A model generated the notes under the pieces. That model did no database searches. It was given only the letters and a program-made list of their open reading frames with translations, and was not told the origin of the DNA. From the NCBI GenBank assembly GCA_013112635.1, contig JABFGF010000005.1:186001-250000 (forward strand): 64,000 nucleotides of DNA, read 5' to 3'. A program made the translations under genes and the position numbers. Shown one piece after another: positions 36,424-47,278 of the stretch; position 1 is the stretch's first letter; every line of letters begins with the position of its first letter. This DNA is from Calditrichota bacterium. Its GTDB lineage: Bacteria > Calditrichota > Calditrichia > Calditrichales > J004.

Positions 36424-37830
36424 GTGAGTTCGAAGAACATTGAAACAGATGCAAGTGTAGATTATAAAGTGCCCTTAATTACGGGTAACCCTACTTTTGC
36501 ATCTATTACTGAAAGTGTTTCCAAAGTAGTTGAATCGAAAACCACCAAAGAATGGGCCATACTTTTTGGTTTTTTCTCCTCTTTAATGATGGTAATGGTT
36601 GGATCAATTGGTTATCTGGTTTGGGAAGGTACCGGTATTTGGGGCTTAAATAACCCTGTTGGCTGGGGTTGGGCGATAGTAAACTTTGTATTCTGGGTTG
36701 GGATTGGTCACGCCGGAACATTGATTTCCGCAGTGCTTTTTTTGTTCAGACAAAAGTGGCGTACATCCATTAACCGATTTGCCGAAGCGATGACAATTTT
36801 TGCAGTTATTTGTGCCTTGATTTTTCCAGGTATTCATGTTGGCCGTATTTGGGCAGTCTATTATTTTTTCCCGATTCCAAACCAAATGGATATGTGGCCA
36901 AATTTTAGAAGTCCTCTCCTGTGGGATTTCTTTGCGGTTGGTACATATTTTACTGTTTCATTTATGTTTTGGTACACAGGCTTGATCCCCGATTTGGCTA
37001 CATTGCGTGATCGTGCTACCAACAAAATTCGTAAAATTATTCTTGGTGTTGCATCTTTAGGGTGGCGAGGTGGAAATAAACAATGGAAGCATTATGAGTT
37101 GGCTTATTTGCTTTTAGCCGGTCTTTCTACACCATTGGTTCTTTCTGTACATAGTGTGGTTAGTACAGACTTTGCAACCAGTGTAATTCCCGGTTGGCAT
37201 ACGACAATTTTTCCACCGTATTTTGTGGCCGGTGCTATCTTTTCCGGTTTTGCTATGGTGATGACCTTGGCGATTATTGCGCGGAAAATATATAACCTTG
37301 AAAATATTATTACGGTTACACATCTTGAAAATATGAATAAGATTATCCTTTTAACAGGGATGATTGTAGGCTATTCATATGGAATGGAGTTTTTTGTAGC
37401 TTGGTATAGCGGCAATCCCTACGAATCTTTTGCATTTGTCAATCGTGCTTTTGGCCAATATGCATGGGCTTACTGGATAATGATTTCATGCAATGTGCTG
37501 GTTCCGCAAATTTTCTGGTCCCGTAAATTAAGAAGGAGCATACCTGTGATGTTTGTTGCTTCTATTTTTGTAAATATCGGGATGTGGTTTGAACGTTTTG
37601 TAATAATTGTAACAACCCTTGCAAAGGATTATCTGCCTTCTGCCTGGGATTATTTTTCACCAACATTTTGGGATGTCGCATTAATGATTGGTGTTTTCGG
37701 ATTGTTTTTTACACTCTTTTTATTGTTTATCAAACATTTGCCTATGATTGCAATGTCTGAGGTTAAAGGAGTGCTTCCGCAAGCAGACCCTCATTATGGG
37801 CATAACGGACATGAAGGAGAAAGTAAATAA
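36424..37830 (+). CDS. actC: Alternative Complex III NrfD-like membrane subunit ActC
   Basis: 468 residues with about ten membrane helices, as in NrfD/PsrC proteins; it holds a quinol site and anchors the complex. Recognisable segments are [33 protein letters not shown] and [22 protein letters not shown]. The start is GTG at 36424 because ATG two bases earlier would give ATGTGA. The stop codon overlaps the actD ATG (TAATG). Confidence 0.95.
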   Translation: MSSKNIETDASVDYKVPLITGNPTFASITESVSKVVESKTTKEWAILFGFFSSLMMVMVGSIGYLVWEGTGIWGLNNPVGWGWAIVNFVFWVGIGHAGTLISAVLFLFRQKWRTSINRFAEAMTIFAVICALIFPGIHVGRIWAVYYFFPIPNQMDMWPNFRSPLLWDFFAVGTYFTVSFMFWYTGLIPDLATLRDRATNKIRKIILGVASLGWRGGNKQWKHYELAYLLLAGLSTPLVLSVHSVVSTDFATSVIPGWHTTIFPPYFVAGAIFSGFAMVMTLAIIARKIYNLENIITVTHLENMNKIILLTGMIVGYSYGMEFFVAWYSGNPYESFAFVNRAFGQYAWAYWIMISCNVLVPQIFWSRKLRRSIPVMFVASIFVNIGMWFERFVIIVTTLAKDYLPSAWDYFSPTFWDVALMIGVFGLFFTLFLLFIKHLPMIAMSEVKGVLPQADPHYGHNGHEGESK

Positions 37831-38381
37831 TGAGTGATAAAAATGTATTGGCTGTTTTAGCCGAGTTTAAAGATCCTGGTGATCTTTTACACGCAGCAGA
37901 GAAAGTAAATAAAGAAGGCTATAAAAAATACGACTGCCATTCACCTTTCCCGATTCACGGAATGGATGATGCAATGGGCGAGAAACGCTCTCCTTTGGGA
38001 TATATGGTAGGTGTCGTTGCTTTTCTTTCTGTCGCAGGCATGTACTTATTTCAGTACTGGACTTCTGCTGTAGATTATCCTTTGGTTTTATCCGGAAAGC
38101 CACTTTTTAGTTATCAGGCATTTGGTGTTGCCTCCTGGGCGGTTATGGTTCTGCTTTCTGCCAGCACTGCTCTTATTGGAATGTTGGTTTTAAATGGTTT
38201 ACCTCGATTACATCATCCGCTTTTTTATTCTGATAATTTTTCAAAAAAAGCCAATGATGATGGATTTTTTGTCAGTGTAGAAGCACACGATCCTAAATTT
38301 GATCCTGAAAAAACAAAAAGCTTTCTTGAATCAATCGGTGGAACAAATGTTGAACTAATTGTACCGGATGATGAAGGGTAA
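37830..38381 (+). CDS. actD: Alternative Complex III DUF3341 subunit ActD
   Basis: 183 residues. It has the DUF3341 form: a small cytoplasmic N-terminal fold (LAVLAEFKDPGDLLHAAEKVNKEGYKKYDCHSPFPIHGMDDAMG), two membrane helices (about 58-78 and 92-118), and a C-terminal ferredoxin-like fold (FFVSVEAHDPKFDPEKTKSFLESIGG). ActD binds the membrane arm of ACIII without cofactors. The ATG overlaps the actC stop. Confidence 0.95.
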   Translation: MSDKNVLAVLAEFKDPGDLLHAAEKVNKEGYKKYDCHSPFPIHGMDDAMGEKRSPLGYMVGVVAFLSVAGMYLFQYWTSAVDYPLVLSGKPLFSYQAFGVASWAVMVLLSASTALIGMLVLNGLPRLHHPLFYSDNFSKKANDDGFFVSVEAHDPKFDPEKTKSFLESIGGTNVELIVPDDEG

Positions 38382-38385
38382 TAAA

Positions 38386-39024
38386 ATGGGAAGGTTTATT
38401 TTGAAATTAAATATTAAAAAATGGTTAAAACAGGTACTAAGCCTTGTGGTTCTGCCGCTTATATTTGTTGGATGTTTCCGGGGAACTCCTTCAGAAAAGC
38501 CAGCCATTCACTTAAATCCAAATATGGATGACCAACAGCGATATGATCCACAGGAAGAGAGTGAGTTTTTTGCTGATGGACTTACCATGCGCCCGCTCGT
38601 TGAAGGAACAGTTGCTCGTGGTGAACTAAATGAAGATGATGCCTACTATCGTGGCCGTGATGAAAACGGAAACTATCTTAAAACAATCCCGATGGAAGTT
38701 ACACACGGGTTAATGGCACGGGGTCAAGAGCGATATGATATTTTTTGTGCACCTTGCCACAGCAGATCCGGTGATGGAAAAGGTATTGTACCAAAACGTG
38801 GATTTTTACCACCACCATCTTTCTTCCAGGAAAATGTTTTAGCCTTTGATGATGGCTATATTTATGAAGTGATAAACAATGGTGTTCGTAATATGCCTGC
38901 TTATAGAAAGCAAATTCCTGTTAATGACCGCTGGGCAATTGTGGCTTATGTAAGGGCTTTGCAAAGAACGCAAACTGCTACTGTAGAAGATTTACCCAAA
39001 GACAAACTTAACGAGCTTAATTAG
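38386..39024 (+). CDS. actE: Alternative Complex III monoheme cytochrome c lipoprotein ActE
   Basis: 212 residues. A lipobox (FVGCFRGTPSE) anchors the protein to the membrane on the periplasmic side. One heme site CAPCH with the GRDENG..LKTIPMEVTHGLMARGQERYDIFCAPC approach region, and Met in NMPAYRKQIPV as probable sixth ligand. ActE is the terminal electron donor of ACIII. AAGGG lies 8 bases before the chosen ATG (38386); an earlier frame start overlaps actD. Confidence 0.93.
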   Translation: MGRFILKLNIKKWLKQVLSLVVLPLIFVGCFRGTPSEKPAIHLNPNMDDQQRYDPQEESEFFADGLTMRPLVEGTVARGELNEDDAYYRGRDENGNYLKTIPMEVTHGLMARGQERYDIFCAPCHSRSGDGKGIVPKRGFLPPPSFFQENVLAFDDGYIYEVINNGVRNMPAYRKQIPVNDRWAIVAYVRALQRTQTATVEDLPKDKLNELN

Positions 39025-39032
39025 AGAAAAAA

Positions 39033-40217
39033 ATGAGTAAAGACACGAGTAATTATACAATTTCGAATAAAGGTACACTGGGGCGAAATGCTCTAATTGT
39101 AGGAGCTGTATTTTTGGTGGTAAGCGCCATAGGATGGTTTATAGATCCCAAACAGTTCTATGATTCATACCTGATTGCTTATACATTTTGGTTAACGTTT
39201 GCATTGGGTGGATTGTTTTTCACTTTGGTTAATCATCTGTTTGGCTCACAATGGAATATTGTGATGCGTAGGTTTACAGAAGCGGCCATGTACAGTTTTC
39301 CTTTGTTGGCAATATTTTTTATTCCCATTTTATTTGGAATGCACGACTTATATCACTGGACCCATGAAGAAGTTGTCGCAAGTGATCCGATTCTGACAGC
39401 AAAAGCAGGCTACCTGAATAATACATTCTTTATAATCCGCGCTGTATTCTATTTTACAGTTTGGTTTTTGATTAGTCGTGTTTTATACAAATTGTCTTTA
39501 AAACAGGACAAGGATCCTGATGATAAGATCATTTTAAAAATGAAACAGATCAGTGCGCCGGGAATGATTTTATTTGCATTAACATCTACATTTGCTTCTT
39601 TTGATTGGCTTATGTCCCTTGAACCACACTGGTTTTCTACAATTTATGGGCTTTACTTTTTTGCCGGCAACTTTTTAGCGATCCTTTGTTTTGTGATTTT
39701 ATTTGGCCTCAATCTTCGAAAAAAAGGGTATTTAGTAGATACCTTCACAGTCGAGCATTATCATGACTTGGCCAAAATAATTTTTGGCTTTATAATTTTT
39801 TGGGGCTATATGGGTTTTTCTCAATACTTCCTGATTTGGTATGCAAATATCCCGGAAGAAACAGTTTATTATCTTACACGCTGGGAAAACGGATGGAGTA
39901 ACATTACACTGATAATAATTTTTGGCCACTTTGTATTTCCGTTTTTAGCTGTATTGATACGTGCTTCAAAAAGGAATTTTTCATGGCTAAAATTTGTGGC
40001 AATCTGGCTGATAATCATGCACTATGTAGACATGGTCTGGTTAATAAGACCGGCAATTTCTCATGGTCACGGACCTTCCTTTAGCTGGATGGATTTGAGT
40101 ACTATTCTTGCTGTTGGTGGTTTTTTCCTTTGGAATTTTTGGAATAATTTAACCAGTAATCCACTGGTTCCGGTTGGTGAAAGGCGTTTAGAAGCCTCTA
40201 TCAAGTTTAAAGTTTAA
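39033..40217 (+). CDS. actF: Alternative Complex III second NrfD-like membrane subunit ActF
   Basis: 394 residues with about ten membrane helices, a second copy of the quinol-binding fold of ActC. Segments such as PLLAIFFIPILFGMHDLYHWTHEE and GFIIFWGYMGFSQYFLIWYANIPEE, and the ISHGHGPSFSWMD loop, fit ActF. The gene follows actE by 8 bases. Confidence 0.95.
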   Translation: MSKDTSNYTISNKGTLGRNALIVGAVFLVVSAIGWFIDPKQFYDSYLIAYTFWLTFALGGLFFTLVNHLFGSQWNIVMRRFTEAAMYSFPLLAIFFIPILFGMHDLYHWTHEEVVASDPILTAKAGYLNNTFFIIRAVFYFTVWFLISRVLYKLSLKQDKDPDDKIILKMKQISAPGMILFALTSTFASFDWLMSLEPHWFSTIYGLYFFAGNFLAILCFVILFGLNLRKKGYLVDTFTVEHYHDLAKIIFGFIIFWGYMGFSQYFLIWYANIPEETVYYLTRWENGWSNITLIIIFGHFVFPFLAVLIRASKRNFSWLKFVAIWLIIMHYVDMVWLIRPAISHGHGPSFSWMDLSTILAVGGFFLWNFWNNLTSNPLVPVGERRLEASIKFKV

Positions 40218-40242
40218 AGATTAATTTTATTTAGGATTCAAT

Positions 40243-40539
40243 ATGTCTTCAGGATATGAAAAGAAAGATGTAAGTGTAAAAGGGCTAATTTTAGGGACAA
40301 TCGGTCTAGTTCTTTTAATTATTGTTATGGTTGTTTTTGTCCGTGATTATTTTGTCTATAATATGGAAAATGCTATCACAGAATCTGCAGTGAATAATCC
40401 GGCTAAAGATCTTATGGAAATCCAGAAAGCTGAAAACCAACTGCTTACCCGATTTAAGGTAATTGATAAAGAAAAAGGTATGTACCAAATACCAATCGAT
40501 CTTGCTATGAAGCTTGTTGTACAGGATTATAACAAGTAA
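40243..40539 (+). CDS. Small single-helix membrane protein between actF and sco
   Basis: 98 residues. A short cytoplasmic N-terminus, one helix (about 13-35; LILGTIGLVLLIIVMVVFVRDYF) and a soluble tail with KAENQLLTRFKVIDKEKGMYQIPIDLAMKLVVQDY. Similar small proteins sit in this position in other act-cox operons from memory, perhaps as an ACIII or oxidase accessory subunit. The tail motif IPIDLAMKLV resembles a periplasmic segment of other respiratory proteins. I do not know its function. It is followed by sco with one base between. Confidence 0.75.
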   Translation: MSSGYEKKDVSVKGLILGTIGLVLLIIVMVVFVRDYFVYNMENAITESAVNNPAKDLMEIQKAENQLLTRFKVIDKEKGMYQIPIDLAMKLVVQDYNK

Positions 40540-40540
40540 T

Positions 40541-41344
40541 ATGCGGCTTTTAATAATTTTTTTGCTGGTCTCATTTGGTCTGCTTTTTTCTCAGCAGGTT
40601 AGAGATGATGTAGAAGAATTAAAGAAAATAAATGTTTTTGAAAAAAGCGGTAGTTTTATCCCTTTAGATGTACCATTAACAACAGAACAGGGCGATACTG
40701 TATCTCTTACTGACTATTTTAACTCCGAAGTCCCGGTTCTTTTTACTTTTGCTTATTATGATTGTCCCATGTTATGCAGCCAAGTATTGACTGCGGTTTC
40801 AGCTAGTGTTAAAAAATTAGACTGGGAATCAGATAATAGGTACAAAGTTATTACAATAAGTATTGATCCTGATGAAACACCTGAATTGGCAAGGAAAAAG
40901 AAAAAATTTTATCTGGCTGAAATAAGTGATCCTGAGATAAAGAAAAACTGGACATTTTTTACAGCCTCGCAGGAAGCAATAGATACATTAACAGAGGCTT
41001 TTGGTTTTGAGTACTATTATGTAGAAGAACGCGATGAATATGCCCATCCGGCAGTTGCATTTGTTTTATCTCCTGAAGGAAAAATTTCGCGTTATTTATA
41101 CGGTTTGAATTATGAGCCTAAAGATTTAAAATTTGCATTATTAGAAGCGTCAGAAGGAAGAGTGGGAAGTGCACTTGAGAAGTTACTTTTATACTGTTAT
41201 CATTATGACGCAACAGCAAATACTTATACACCTTTTGCCAAAAATATAATGCGGCTTGGAGGGGTAATTACGCTACTGATTTTAGGTTCTTTTTTGTCAA
41301 TTTATTGGATTCGCGAAAATAAAAAACACAAAGTTTTAGTTTAA
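40541..41344 (+). CDS. sco: SCO1/SenC copper chaperone of the act-cox operon
   Basis: 267 residues from the ATG at 40541. A signal peptide (MRLLIIFLLVSFGLLFS) leads to a thioredoxin-fold domain with the copper motif CPMLC and the conserved His in DEYAHPAVAF. A C-terminal membrane helix (LGGVITLLILGSFLSIYWI) tethers it. SCO proteins deliver Cu to the CuA site of CoxB. An earlier in-frame ATG overlaps the previous gene and lies before the leader. Confidence 0.92.
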   Translation: MRLLIIFLLVSFGLLFSQQVRDDVEELKKINVFEKSGSFIPLDVPLTTEQGDTVSLTDYFNSEVPVLFTFAYYDCPMLCSQVLTAVSASVKKLDWESDNRYKVITISIDPDETPELARKKKKFYLAEISDPEIKKNWTFFTASQEAIDTLTEAFGFEYYYVEERDEYAHPAVAFVLSPEGKISRYLYGLNYEPKDLKFALLEASEGRVGSALEKLLLYCYHYDATANTYTPFAKNIMRLGGVITLLILGSFLSIYWIRENKKHKVLV

Positions 41345-41381
41345 GAAAATCAAAAATAATACTAATTAAGGATTAGCATAC

Positions 41382-42320
41382 ATGGATCCGAACGGAACAC
41401 TATTTTTTCCTGGACAAAGTTCGACGGTAGCGTCTGAAGTTGATGCCCTGTTTTATTTTGTTTTATATCTTTCCATATTTTTCTTCATTCTGGTAACAGG
41501 TGGTAGTTTTTTCTTTGCCTGGAAATACCGGAAAAAAGGGGAAGCACAATTTACACCGGGTATTGCGCATCATACTGGTTTGGAAGTTTTCTGGACAGTA
41601 GTACCTACAATACTAGTGTTTATTATTTTTGTTTGGGGATTTAAAACGTATCTAACAATGAATGTCCCACCTTCTAATCCAATGGAAATAAAAGTTACAG
41701 GCCAAAAATGGTTTTGGACATTTAACTACGAAGAAGGCGCAACTACTACTAATGAGCTTGTAGTTCCGGTTAATCAGCCAGTTAATTTGCTTATGTCTTC
41801 AACAGATGTAATCCATAGTTTCTTTATTCCGAATTTCCGTGTAAAAATGGATGTATTGCCAAACCGCTATTCCACATTATGGTTTGAAGCAACAGAAACC
41901 GGCGAGTTTGATTTATTTTGTACAGAATATTGTGGAAAAGGTCATTCGGATATGATTGGCAAGGTTAAAGTCGTAACAGAAGAAGATTATCAAACCTGGT
42001 TAACCTCAAATAGTAGCGGCAGCGATTTACCGCCGGACGAATGGGGTGCTGAGCTTTATACAAGTAAAGCCTGTTTTACCTGCCATACACTTGATGGAAA
42101 CCCAAGTGTCGGCCCTACTTTTAAGGGGATTTTCGGCAGGGAAGAAAAAATGACAAATGGTAATTCAATAACCGTTGATGAAAATTATTTAAGAAAATCT
42201 ATTTTGGAACCACAGGCAGAGATTGTTGAAGGATTTCAACCGGTAATGCCGACCTATCAGGGTGTATTAAAGGATGATGAAATTGATGCCTTAATTGCCT
42301 ATTTGAAAACTGTAAAGTAA
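41382..42320 (+). CDS. coxB: Cytochrome c oxidase subunit II with fused cytochrome c domain
   Basis: 312 residues. Two membrane helices at the N-terminus; a CuA domain with [14 protein letters not shown] and [12 protein letters not shown] giving two Cys, two His, Glu and Met; then a C-terminal cytochrome c domain with CFTCH and a distal Met (QPVMPTYQG). This makes it a caa3-type subunit, so electrons may enter through its own heme from ActE. Only 11 bases separate it from coxA. Confidence 0.95.
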   Translation: MDPNGTLFFPGQSSTVASEVDALFYFVLYLSIFFFILVTGGSFFFAWKYRKKGEAQFTPGIAHHTGLEVFWTVVPTILVFIIFVWGFKTYLTMNVPPSNPMEIKVTGQKWFWTFNYEEGATTTNELVVPVNQPVNLLMSSTDVIHSFFIPNFRVKMDVLPNRYSTLWFEATETGEFDLFCTEYCGKGHSDMIGKVKVVTEEDYQTWLTSNSSGSDLPPDEWGAELYTSKACFTCHTLDGNPSVGPTFKGIFGREEKMTNGNSITVDENYLRKSILEPQAEIVEGFQPVMPTYQGVLKDDEIDALIAYLKTVK

Positions 42321-42331
42321 AAGGGAAAAGT

Positions 42332-43966
42332 ATGAGTTCTACAGCAGGTGTTAATTATTTAAATGAGTTTAAAGGCATAAAGTCCTGGTTGTATACTTTG
42401 GATCATAAACGAATTGGGGTTATGTACCTTTTTGGTGTTATGATTTCATTTTTGCTGGGCGGTATTTTTGCGGTTGTAATCCGGTTAGAGCTAATGTCAC
42501 CAGGCATGGATATTATTACTGCTGATACTTATAACCAGATGTTTACGCTACATGGTGCGGTAATGATATTTCTTTTTATTATTCCGGCAATACCGGCGGC
42601 TATTGGGAATTTTGTCCTTCCTTTAATGATTGGCGCAAAGGATGTTGCTTTCCCAAGGTTAAATTTGACAAGCTGGTATATTTATATAATTGGGGCCGTT
42701 TTTGCTCTTTATTCAATTGTTGCCGGTGCTGTTGATACAGGTTGGACTTTTTATGCTCCATACAGCACAACCACGTCAACCGCTGTAATTTCGATGACGC
42801 TTGGTGCATTTATTTTAGGGTTTTCGTCTATTTTTACCGGAGTCAATTTTATAGCCACAGTGCACAAATTGCGTGCTCCTGGTATGACTTGGTTTAAGAT
42901 GCCTCTAATGGTTTGGGCATTATATGCTACTGCCGTTATTCAGATTCTTGCAACACCGGTTTTAGGAATTACACTGGTTCTGCTAATTCTGGAACGTGCT
43001 TTTGGAATTGGTATTTTTGATGCGGCAATGGGCGGAGATCCTGTTTTATTCCAGCATTTTTTCTGGTTCTATTCTCATCCCGCAGTTTATATAATGGTTC
43101 TTCCTGGAATGGGTATTATAAGTGAATTAATTGCAACATTCTCTCAAAAGAAAATTTTTGGCTACAAACTTATTGCTTACTCAAGTATGGCCATTGCCTT
43201 AATCAGCTTTCTGGTTTGGGGACACCATATGTTTACAAGTGGCCAATCAGAACTTGCAGCAGTTGTATTTTCATTTTTAACCTTTTTTGTAGGAATCCCA
43301 TCCGGGGTAAAAATGTTTAACTGGATGGCTACCATGTATAAGGGCAGAATTAAACTTGATGCACCGATGTTATGGGCCATGTCCTTTATGTTTCTCTTTG
43401 CCATAGGAGGTTTTACAGGTATTATGCTTGGTGCAATTTCCATAGATATACATATGCATGATACTTATTTTGTGGTTGCACATTTTCATTACACTATGAT
43501 GGGCGGGACGGTAATTGCTTTCTTTGGTGGATTGCATTACTGGTGGCCAAAAATTTGGGGTCGCATGTATAATGAAACCCTTGCAAAGTGGTCAGCTATC
43601 TTGGTTTTTGTTGGTTTTAATATGACATTCTTTACCCAGTTTTTCCTTGGGTCACAAGGGATGCCAAGACGTTATTACAATTACCTGGACAAGTTCCAGC
43701 CGCTACATGCGTTTTCATCGTATGGATCGTGGGTACTGGCAGCAGGTTTTGTTTTAATGGCGGTTTATCTAATTCACTCTTTGTTTAAAGGCGAAAAAGC
43801 ACCTGAAAATCCATGGGGTTCTTTGACATTGGAGTGGCAAACTCAATCTCCTCCAATACATCACAATTTTGAAAATGATGTAGTGCTAGATCATGATCCA
43901 TATGATTATGATACGCGCATGGTGATAGACGACAAGTTAATCAAAAAAGAAGACACAGAAGGTTAA
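42332..43966 (+). CDS. coxA: Cytochrome c oxidase subunit I
   Basis: 544 residues, twelve helices. His ligands for low-spin heme ([11 protein letters not shown]) and for the binuclear centre ([23 protein letters not shown] with the His-Tyr pair, [10 protein letters not shown], and FHYTMMGG) are present. The HPAVY segment marks an A-type enzyme with the K-channel Tyr. It reduces O2 and pumps protons. Confidence 0.97.
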   Translation: MSSTAGVNYLNEFKGIKSWLYTLDHKRIGVMYLFGVMISFLLGGIFAVVIRLELMSPGMDIITADTYNQMFTLHGAVMIFLFIIPAIPAAIGNFVLPLMIGAKDVAFPRLNLTSWYIYIIGAVFALYSIVAGAVDTGWTFYAPYSTTTSTAVISMTLGAFILGFSSIFTGVNFIATVHKLRAPGMTWFKMPLMVWALYATAVIQILATPVLGITLVLLILERAFGIGIFDAAMGGDPVLFQHFFWFYSHPAVYIMVLPGMGIISELIATFSQKKIFGYKLIAYSSMAIALISFLVWGHHMFTSGQSELAAVVFSFLTFFVGIPSGVKMFNWMATMYKGRIKLDAPMLWAMSFMFLFAIGGFTGIMLGAISIDIHMHDTYFVVAHFHYTMMGGTVIAFFGGLHYWWPKIWGRMYNETLAKWSAILVFVGFNMTFFTQFFLGSQGMPRRYYNYLDKFQPLHAFSSYGSWVLAAGFVLMAVYLIHSLFKGEKAPENPWGSLTLEWQTQSPPIHHNFENDVVLDHDPYDYDTRMVIDDKLIKKEDTEG

Positions 43967-44034
43967 CGGCTGTTATTAAAATATAATAGCTTCATGGCCG
44001 AATATAAAACTAATCATAATATATTGAGAGGTAT

Positions 44035-44679
44035 ATGGAACACGTAGAACATCCATCTTATTTACAGCACCATTTCTCAGATGCGGAGCAACAGGCGGAG
44101 ACTGCAAAGCTTGGAATGTGGATTTTCCTGTTGACTGAAGTTCTCCTATTTGGCGGATTATTTGCATTTTATGCCATTTATCGTGCCTGGCATCCGGAGA
44201 TGTTTGTTGAGACAAGCAGTTTGCTTGATGTGAACCTTGGCGCTTTGAATACATTTGTTTTAATAACAAGCTCTTTGACCATGGCTCTTTCCATTCGGTC
44301 AATGCAGTTGAATAACAAGAAACAAACAGTTTGGATGCTGGTTGTCACTTTGTTACTGGCCGCTACTTTCCTTGTAGTAAAATACTTTGAGTATAGTCAT
44401 AAAATTGAGCTTGGCCAATTACCGGGGCATTTTTATACTTATGAAGGACTAACTTCTGTTAATCCGCATATCTTTTTTAGTATTTATTTTACTATGACCG
44501 GATTACACGGAATTCATGTTGTTCTTGGAATGATCGTGATTGGCTGGGTTTTGGTACGAACCATTAAAGATGATTTTTCATCAGAATACTATACACCAAT
44601 TGAAATGACAGGACTATACTGGCACCTGGTTGATTTAATCTGGATATTTTTATTTCCTTTATTGTATTTAATAGGGTAG
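44035..44679 (+). CDS. coxC: Cytochrome c oxidase subunit III
   Basis: 214 residues with five helices, the short form lacking the first two. Motifs include KLGMWIFLLTEVLLFGGLFAFYAIYR and YFTMTGLHGIHVVLGM, and the ending TGLYWHLVDLIWIFLFPLLYL. A 68-base gap separates it from coxA. It stabilises the core. Confidence 0.95.
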   Translation: MEHVEHPSYLQHHFSDAEQQAETAKLGMWIFLLTEVLLFGGLFAFYAIYRAWHPEMFVETSSLLDVNLGALNTFVLITSSLTMALSIRSMQLNNKKQTVWMLVVTLLLAATFLVVKYFEYSHKIELGQLPGHFYTYEGLTSVNPHIFFSIYFTMTGLHGIHVVLGMIVIGWVLVRTIKDDFSSEYYTPIEMTGLYWHLVDLIWIFLFPLLYLIG

Positions 44680-44685
44680 GGCATT

Positions 44686-45045
44686 ATGACAGAAAAAACA
44701 CAAGCACATCATCACATACTTCCATTAAGCGTTTACTTTACTATTGCCGGGATTTTATTTGTCTTAACTGCTGTTACTGTAATTGTAGCCGGTTTTGATT
44801 TTGGGGCATTTAATTTATTTGTAGCCATGACAGTTGCTGTAATAAAAGGAAGCCTGGTAGCCTTGTATTTTATGCATTTAAAATATGATAACAAACTGTA
44901 TGGAACTGCCTTAGTCTTATCCTTGATTTTTCTTGCCATATTTATTGGCTTTACCATGTTAGACACAATGTATCGTGGGGAAATTGAGAGTATTGAAGGC
45001 CCCTCAATAAATAAAGAGGCTGTTATTTATAATCAAGACAATTAA
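44686..45045 (+). CDS. coxD: Cytochrome c oxidase subunit IV (bacterial)
   Basis: 119 residues with three helices and a short His-rich start (TQAHHHILPLSVYFTIAGILFVLTAVTVIVA). The motif AVIKGSLVALYFMHLKYDNKLY is typical of prokaryotic COX4. It ends the operon: a strong terminator lies 7 bases after the stop. Confidence 0.92.
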   Translation: MTEKTQAHHHILPLSVYFTIAGILFVLTAVTVIVAGFDFGAFNLFVAMTVAVIKGSLVALYFMHLKYDNKLYGTALVLSLIFLAIFIGFTMLDTMYRGEIESIEGPSINKEAVIYNQDN

Positions 45046-45051
45046 TTTTTT

Positions 45052-45077
45052 ATCCCGCTTCGGCGGGATTTTTTTTG
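45052..45077 (+). terminator. Rho-independent terminator of the act-cox operon
   Basis: ATCCCGC (45052-45058), TTCG loop, GCGGGAT (45063-45069) and T7 form a classical terminator with a UUCG tetraloop. Confidence 0.97.
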
Positions 45078-45161
45078 TCCATTATTTCTTTTTTTATATT
45101 TCCGACCACGAATTTGTTTTGTATATTTCTTCCAAAAGTTTACACATACAAAGAGGCTAAA

Positions 45162-45734
45162 ATGAAACGTCTGGTTCCTGCATTAATACTATTACTTCTT
45201 CTAATCGGCTCTGTATTTTTTGCACAATGGCGATTACAACAAACAACTATTCCTGAACTTTATGAAGTGCCTGACTTTGAATTTAAGTCACATCTTGGTA
45301 ATACATATACAAACGAAAATTTTAACGATAAAATAACGGTAGCTAATTTTATATTTACAAATTGCCCGGGAATTTGCCCAGTTATGTCTCGTAAAATGGC
45401 TGTTATATATGAAAAATATGAAACTCAGAAAGACGTTCAATTTGTCAGCTTTAGCGTAGATCCGGAAAGAGATTCGTTACAGGCTTTAATTGAATATGCT
45501 GAAAACTGGGGTGTTGCAGATCAGCGCTGGCAATTTTTGAAAACAGAAAAAGAGGCCATAGAAACGCTATACGAAAATGGTTTTAAACTTGGTGGAGAAC
45601 TTCCTCGCGGGCATAGCGGTGCATTTGTTTTGATTGATGAAAATGGTGTTATCAGAGGCTATTATAATTATGAAGAGGAAGAAAGCCTTACTTTATTGAA
45701 CGAACATATTGATCACTTAAAAAACAATCTATAA
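45162..45734 (+). CDS. sco: Second SCO-family copper chaperone
   Basis: 190 residues from the ATG at 45162 (AAGAGG 6 bases before). A membrane helix (LIPALILLLLL-like start) is followed by the SCO fold with CPGICPVMSRK and the His in LPRGHSGAFVLI. It differs from the first SCO in having no C-terminal helix. Located beyond the terminator with its own transcript and followed by a DUF420 protein. A second copper chaperone or a thiol reductant for the oxidase is likely. Confidence 0.9.
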   Translation: MKRLVPALILLLLLIGSVFFAQWRLQQTTIPELYEVPDFEFKSHLGNTYTNENFNDKITVANFIFTNCPGICPVMSRKMAVIYEKYETQKDVQFVSFSVDPERDSLQALIEYAENWGVADQRWQFLKTEKEAIETLYENGFKLGGELPRGHSGAFVLIDENGVIRGYYNYEEEESLTLLNEHIDHLKNNL

Positions 45735-45758
45735 TTAATTAGGATAAGATTTTGCAAT

Positions 45759-46172
45759 ATGGAAATTGAAAACCTGGCAACCTTAAATGCTTTACTAAAT
45801 GGTATAGCCGCAATCATGCTTAGTTTGGGGTTTATTAGTATTCGGAAGGCTAATAAAGTTTCTCACAAAAAATTTATGATTTCAGCATTAATCATTTCAG
45901 CAATGTTTTTAATATCATATTTGTTTTATCACTATAATGTTGGCAGTGTTCCTTATCCTTATCACGATTGGACTCGCCCAGTTTATTTTGGGATATTAAT
46001 CCCACATATAATTTTTGCCGGAATAAATGTTCCTTTCATTTTATCGCTGGTATATTTTGCATTTAAGGGAAAATTTGTAAACCACAAAAAACTTGCGCGC
46101 TGGGTATGGCCAGTCTGGATGTATGTTTCAGTTACAGGTGTTATTATTTATTTTATGAATTACATTTTATAG
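45759..46172 (+). CDS. DUF420 family oxidase-associated membrane protein (CtaM-like)
   Basis: 137 residues with four helices. Motifs ATLNALLNGIAAIMLSLGFISIR, NKVSHKKFMISALIISAMFLISYLFYHY and FVNHKKLARWVWPVWMYVSVTGVIIYFM match DUF420. CtaM-type proteins assist assembly of heme-copper oxidases in Gram-positives. It follows sco by 24 bases, and both likely serve the oxidase next door. Confidence 0.9.
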   Translation: MEIENLATLNALLNGIAAIMLSLGFISIRKANKVSHKKFMISALIISAMFLISYLFYHYNVGSVPYPYHDWTRPVYFGILIPHIIFAGINVPFILSLVYFAFKGKFVNHKKLARWVWPVWMYVSVTGVIIYFMNYIL

Positions 46173-46255
46173 ATAATTTTCTTTTGCATCCTGTCAACAT
46201 TAAAGATAACAATTTAGTTTAAAAATCTCCAAAGCTTAAAATCCACTATAAATTT

Positions 46256-47278
46256 ATGATTTATAAAAAAATTATCCGTCCTCTTTTTTTTAAAGCTGAC
46301 CCGGAAAAAATTCATAAAACCACACTTGCGGCAATTTCAAATCCGCTAATCCAAGGTGTATTAAAAACAATTTGCAATTATTCAGCATCTAAATTAAAGA
46401 AAACTGTTTTTGGGATTGATTTTCAAAATCCAATTGGCCTGGCTGCAGGTTTTGATAAAAATGCTGAACATATCGATGGGTTTGCTGCAATGGGTTTTGG
46501 ATTTGTTGAAATTGGAACTGTTACACCATTGGCCCAACCAGGAAATCCAATTCCGCGATTATTTAGATTAAAGGTTGATTCTGCTATTATAAACAGGATG
46601 GGTTTTAATAACGAAGGTTTAGAGACTGCCGTAGAAAATATTAAAAAGTCCAAATCCGGAATTATTATAGGCGGTAATATTGGCAAAAATAAACTTACAC
46701 CCAATGAGCAGGCTGTAGATGATTATCTAAAAGGGTTTGATGCTTTATATGATTTTGTAGATTATTTTGTGGTAAATGTCAGTTCACCAAATACACCCGG
46801 TTTACGTGAATTGCAGGAAAAAAAACCTTTGATGCATATACTAAATTCCTTGCAGAAAAGGAATGACACAAAGGTTAAGCGAAAACCAATCCTGTTAAAA
46901 ATAGCGCCAGATTTAACAGATGCCCAGCTTGATGATATTATTGAAATTGTTAAGGAAACAAAAACAGATGGGATCGTTGCAACCAACACAACAATAAGCA
47001 GGGAAAACTTAAAGTCCCGGTCAGAGTTAATTCAAAATATTGGTGATGGTGGTTTGAGCGGAAAACCAGTTTTTGATAGATCAAATGAAGTTATACGCTA
47101 TATCAAGAAAAATTCAACTATTACTGTTATTGGTGTTGGAGGAATTTCATCAGCTAATGATGCCTTAGAAAAAATAAAAGCCGGTGCTGATCTCATTCAA
47201 ATCTACACCGGCTTAATTTATGAAGGCCCTCTTATTGTAAAGAGGACAAAAAAGCTTCTTGCCTTACAGGAAAATTAA
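46256..47278 (+). CDS. pyrD: Dihydroorotate dehydrogenase, quinone-dependent (class 2)
   Basis: 340 residues, standard for class 2. It oxidises dihydroorotate to orotate with FMN and passes electrons to quinone. Motifs: [56 protein letters not shown] (Ser base) and [26 protein letters not shown]. The N-terminal helical arm (residues 1-40, [12 protein letters not shown]) is the membrane-binding segment. The last four bases overlap the 3' end of the opposite FNR gene. Confidence 0.97.
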   Translation: MIYKKIIRPLFFKADPEKIHKTTLAAISNPLIQGVLKTICNYSASKLKKTVFGIDFQNPIGLAAGFDKNAEHIDGFAAMGFGFVEIGTVTPLAQPGNPIPRLFRLKVDSAIINRMGFNNEGLETAVENIKKSKSGIIIGGNIGKNKLTPNEQAVDDYLKGFDALYDFVDYFVVNVSSPNTPGLRELQEKKPLMHILNSLQKRNDTKVKRKPILLKIAPDLTDAQLDDIIEIVKETKTDGIVATNTTISRENLKSRSELIQNIGDGGLSGKPVFDRSNEVIRYIKKNSTITVIGVGGISSANDALEKIKAGADLIQIYTGLIYEGPLIVKRTKKLLALQEN

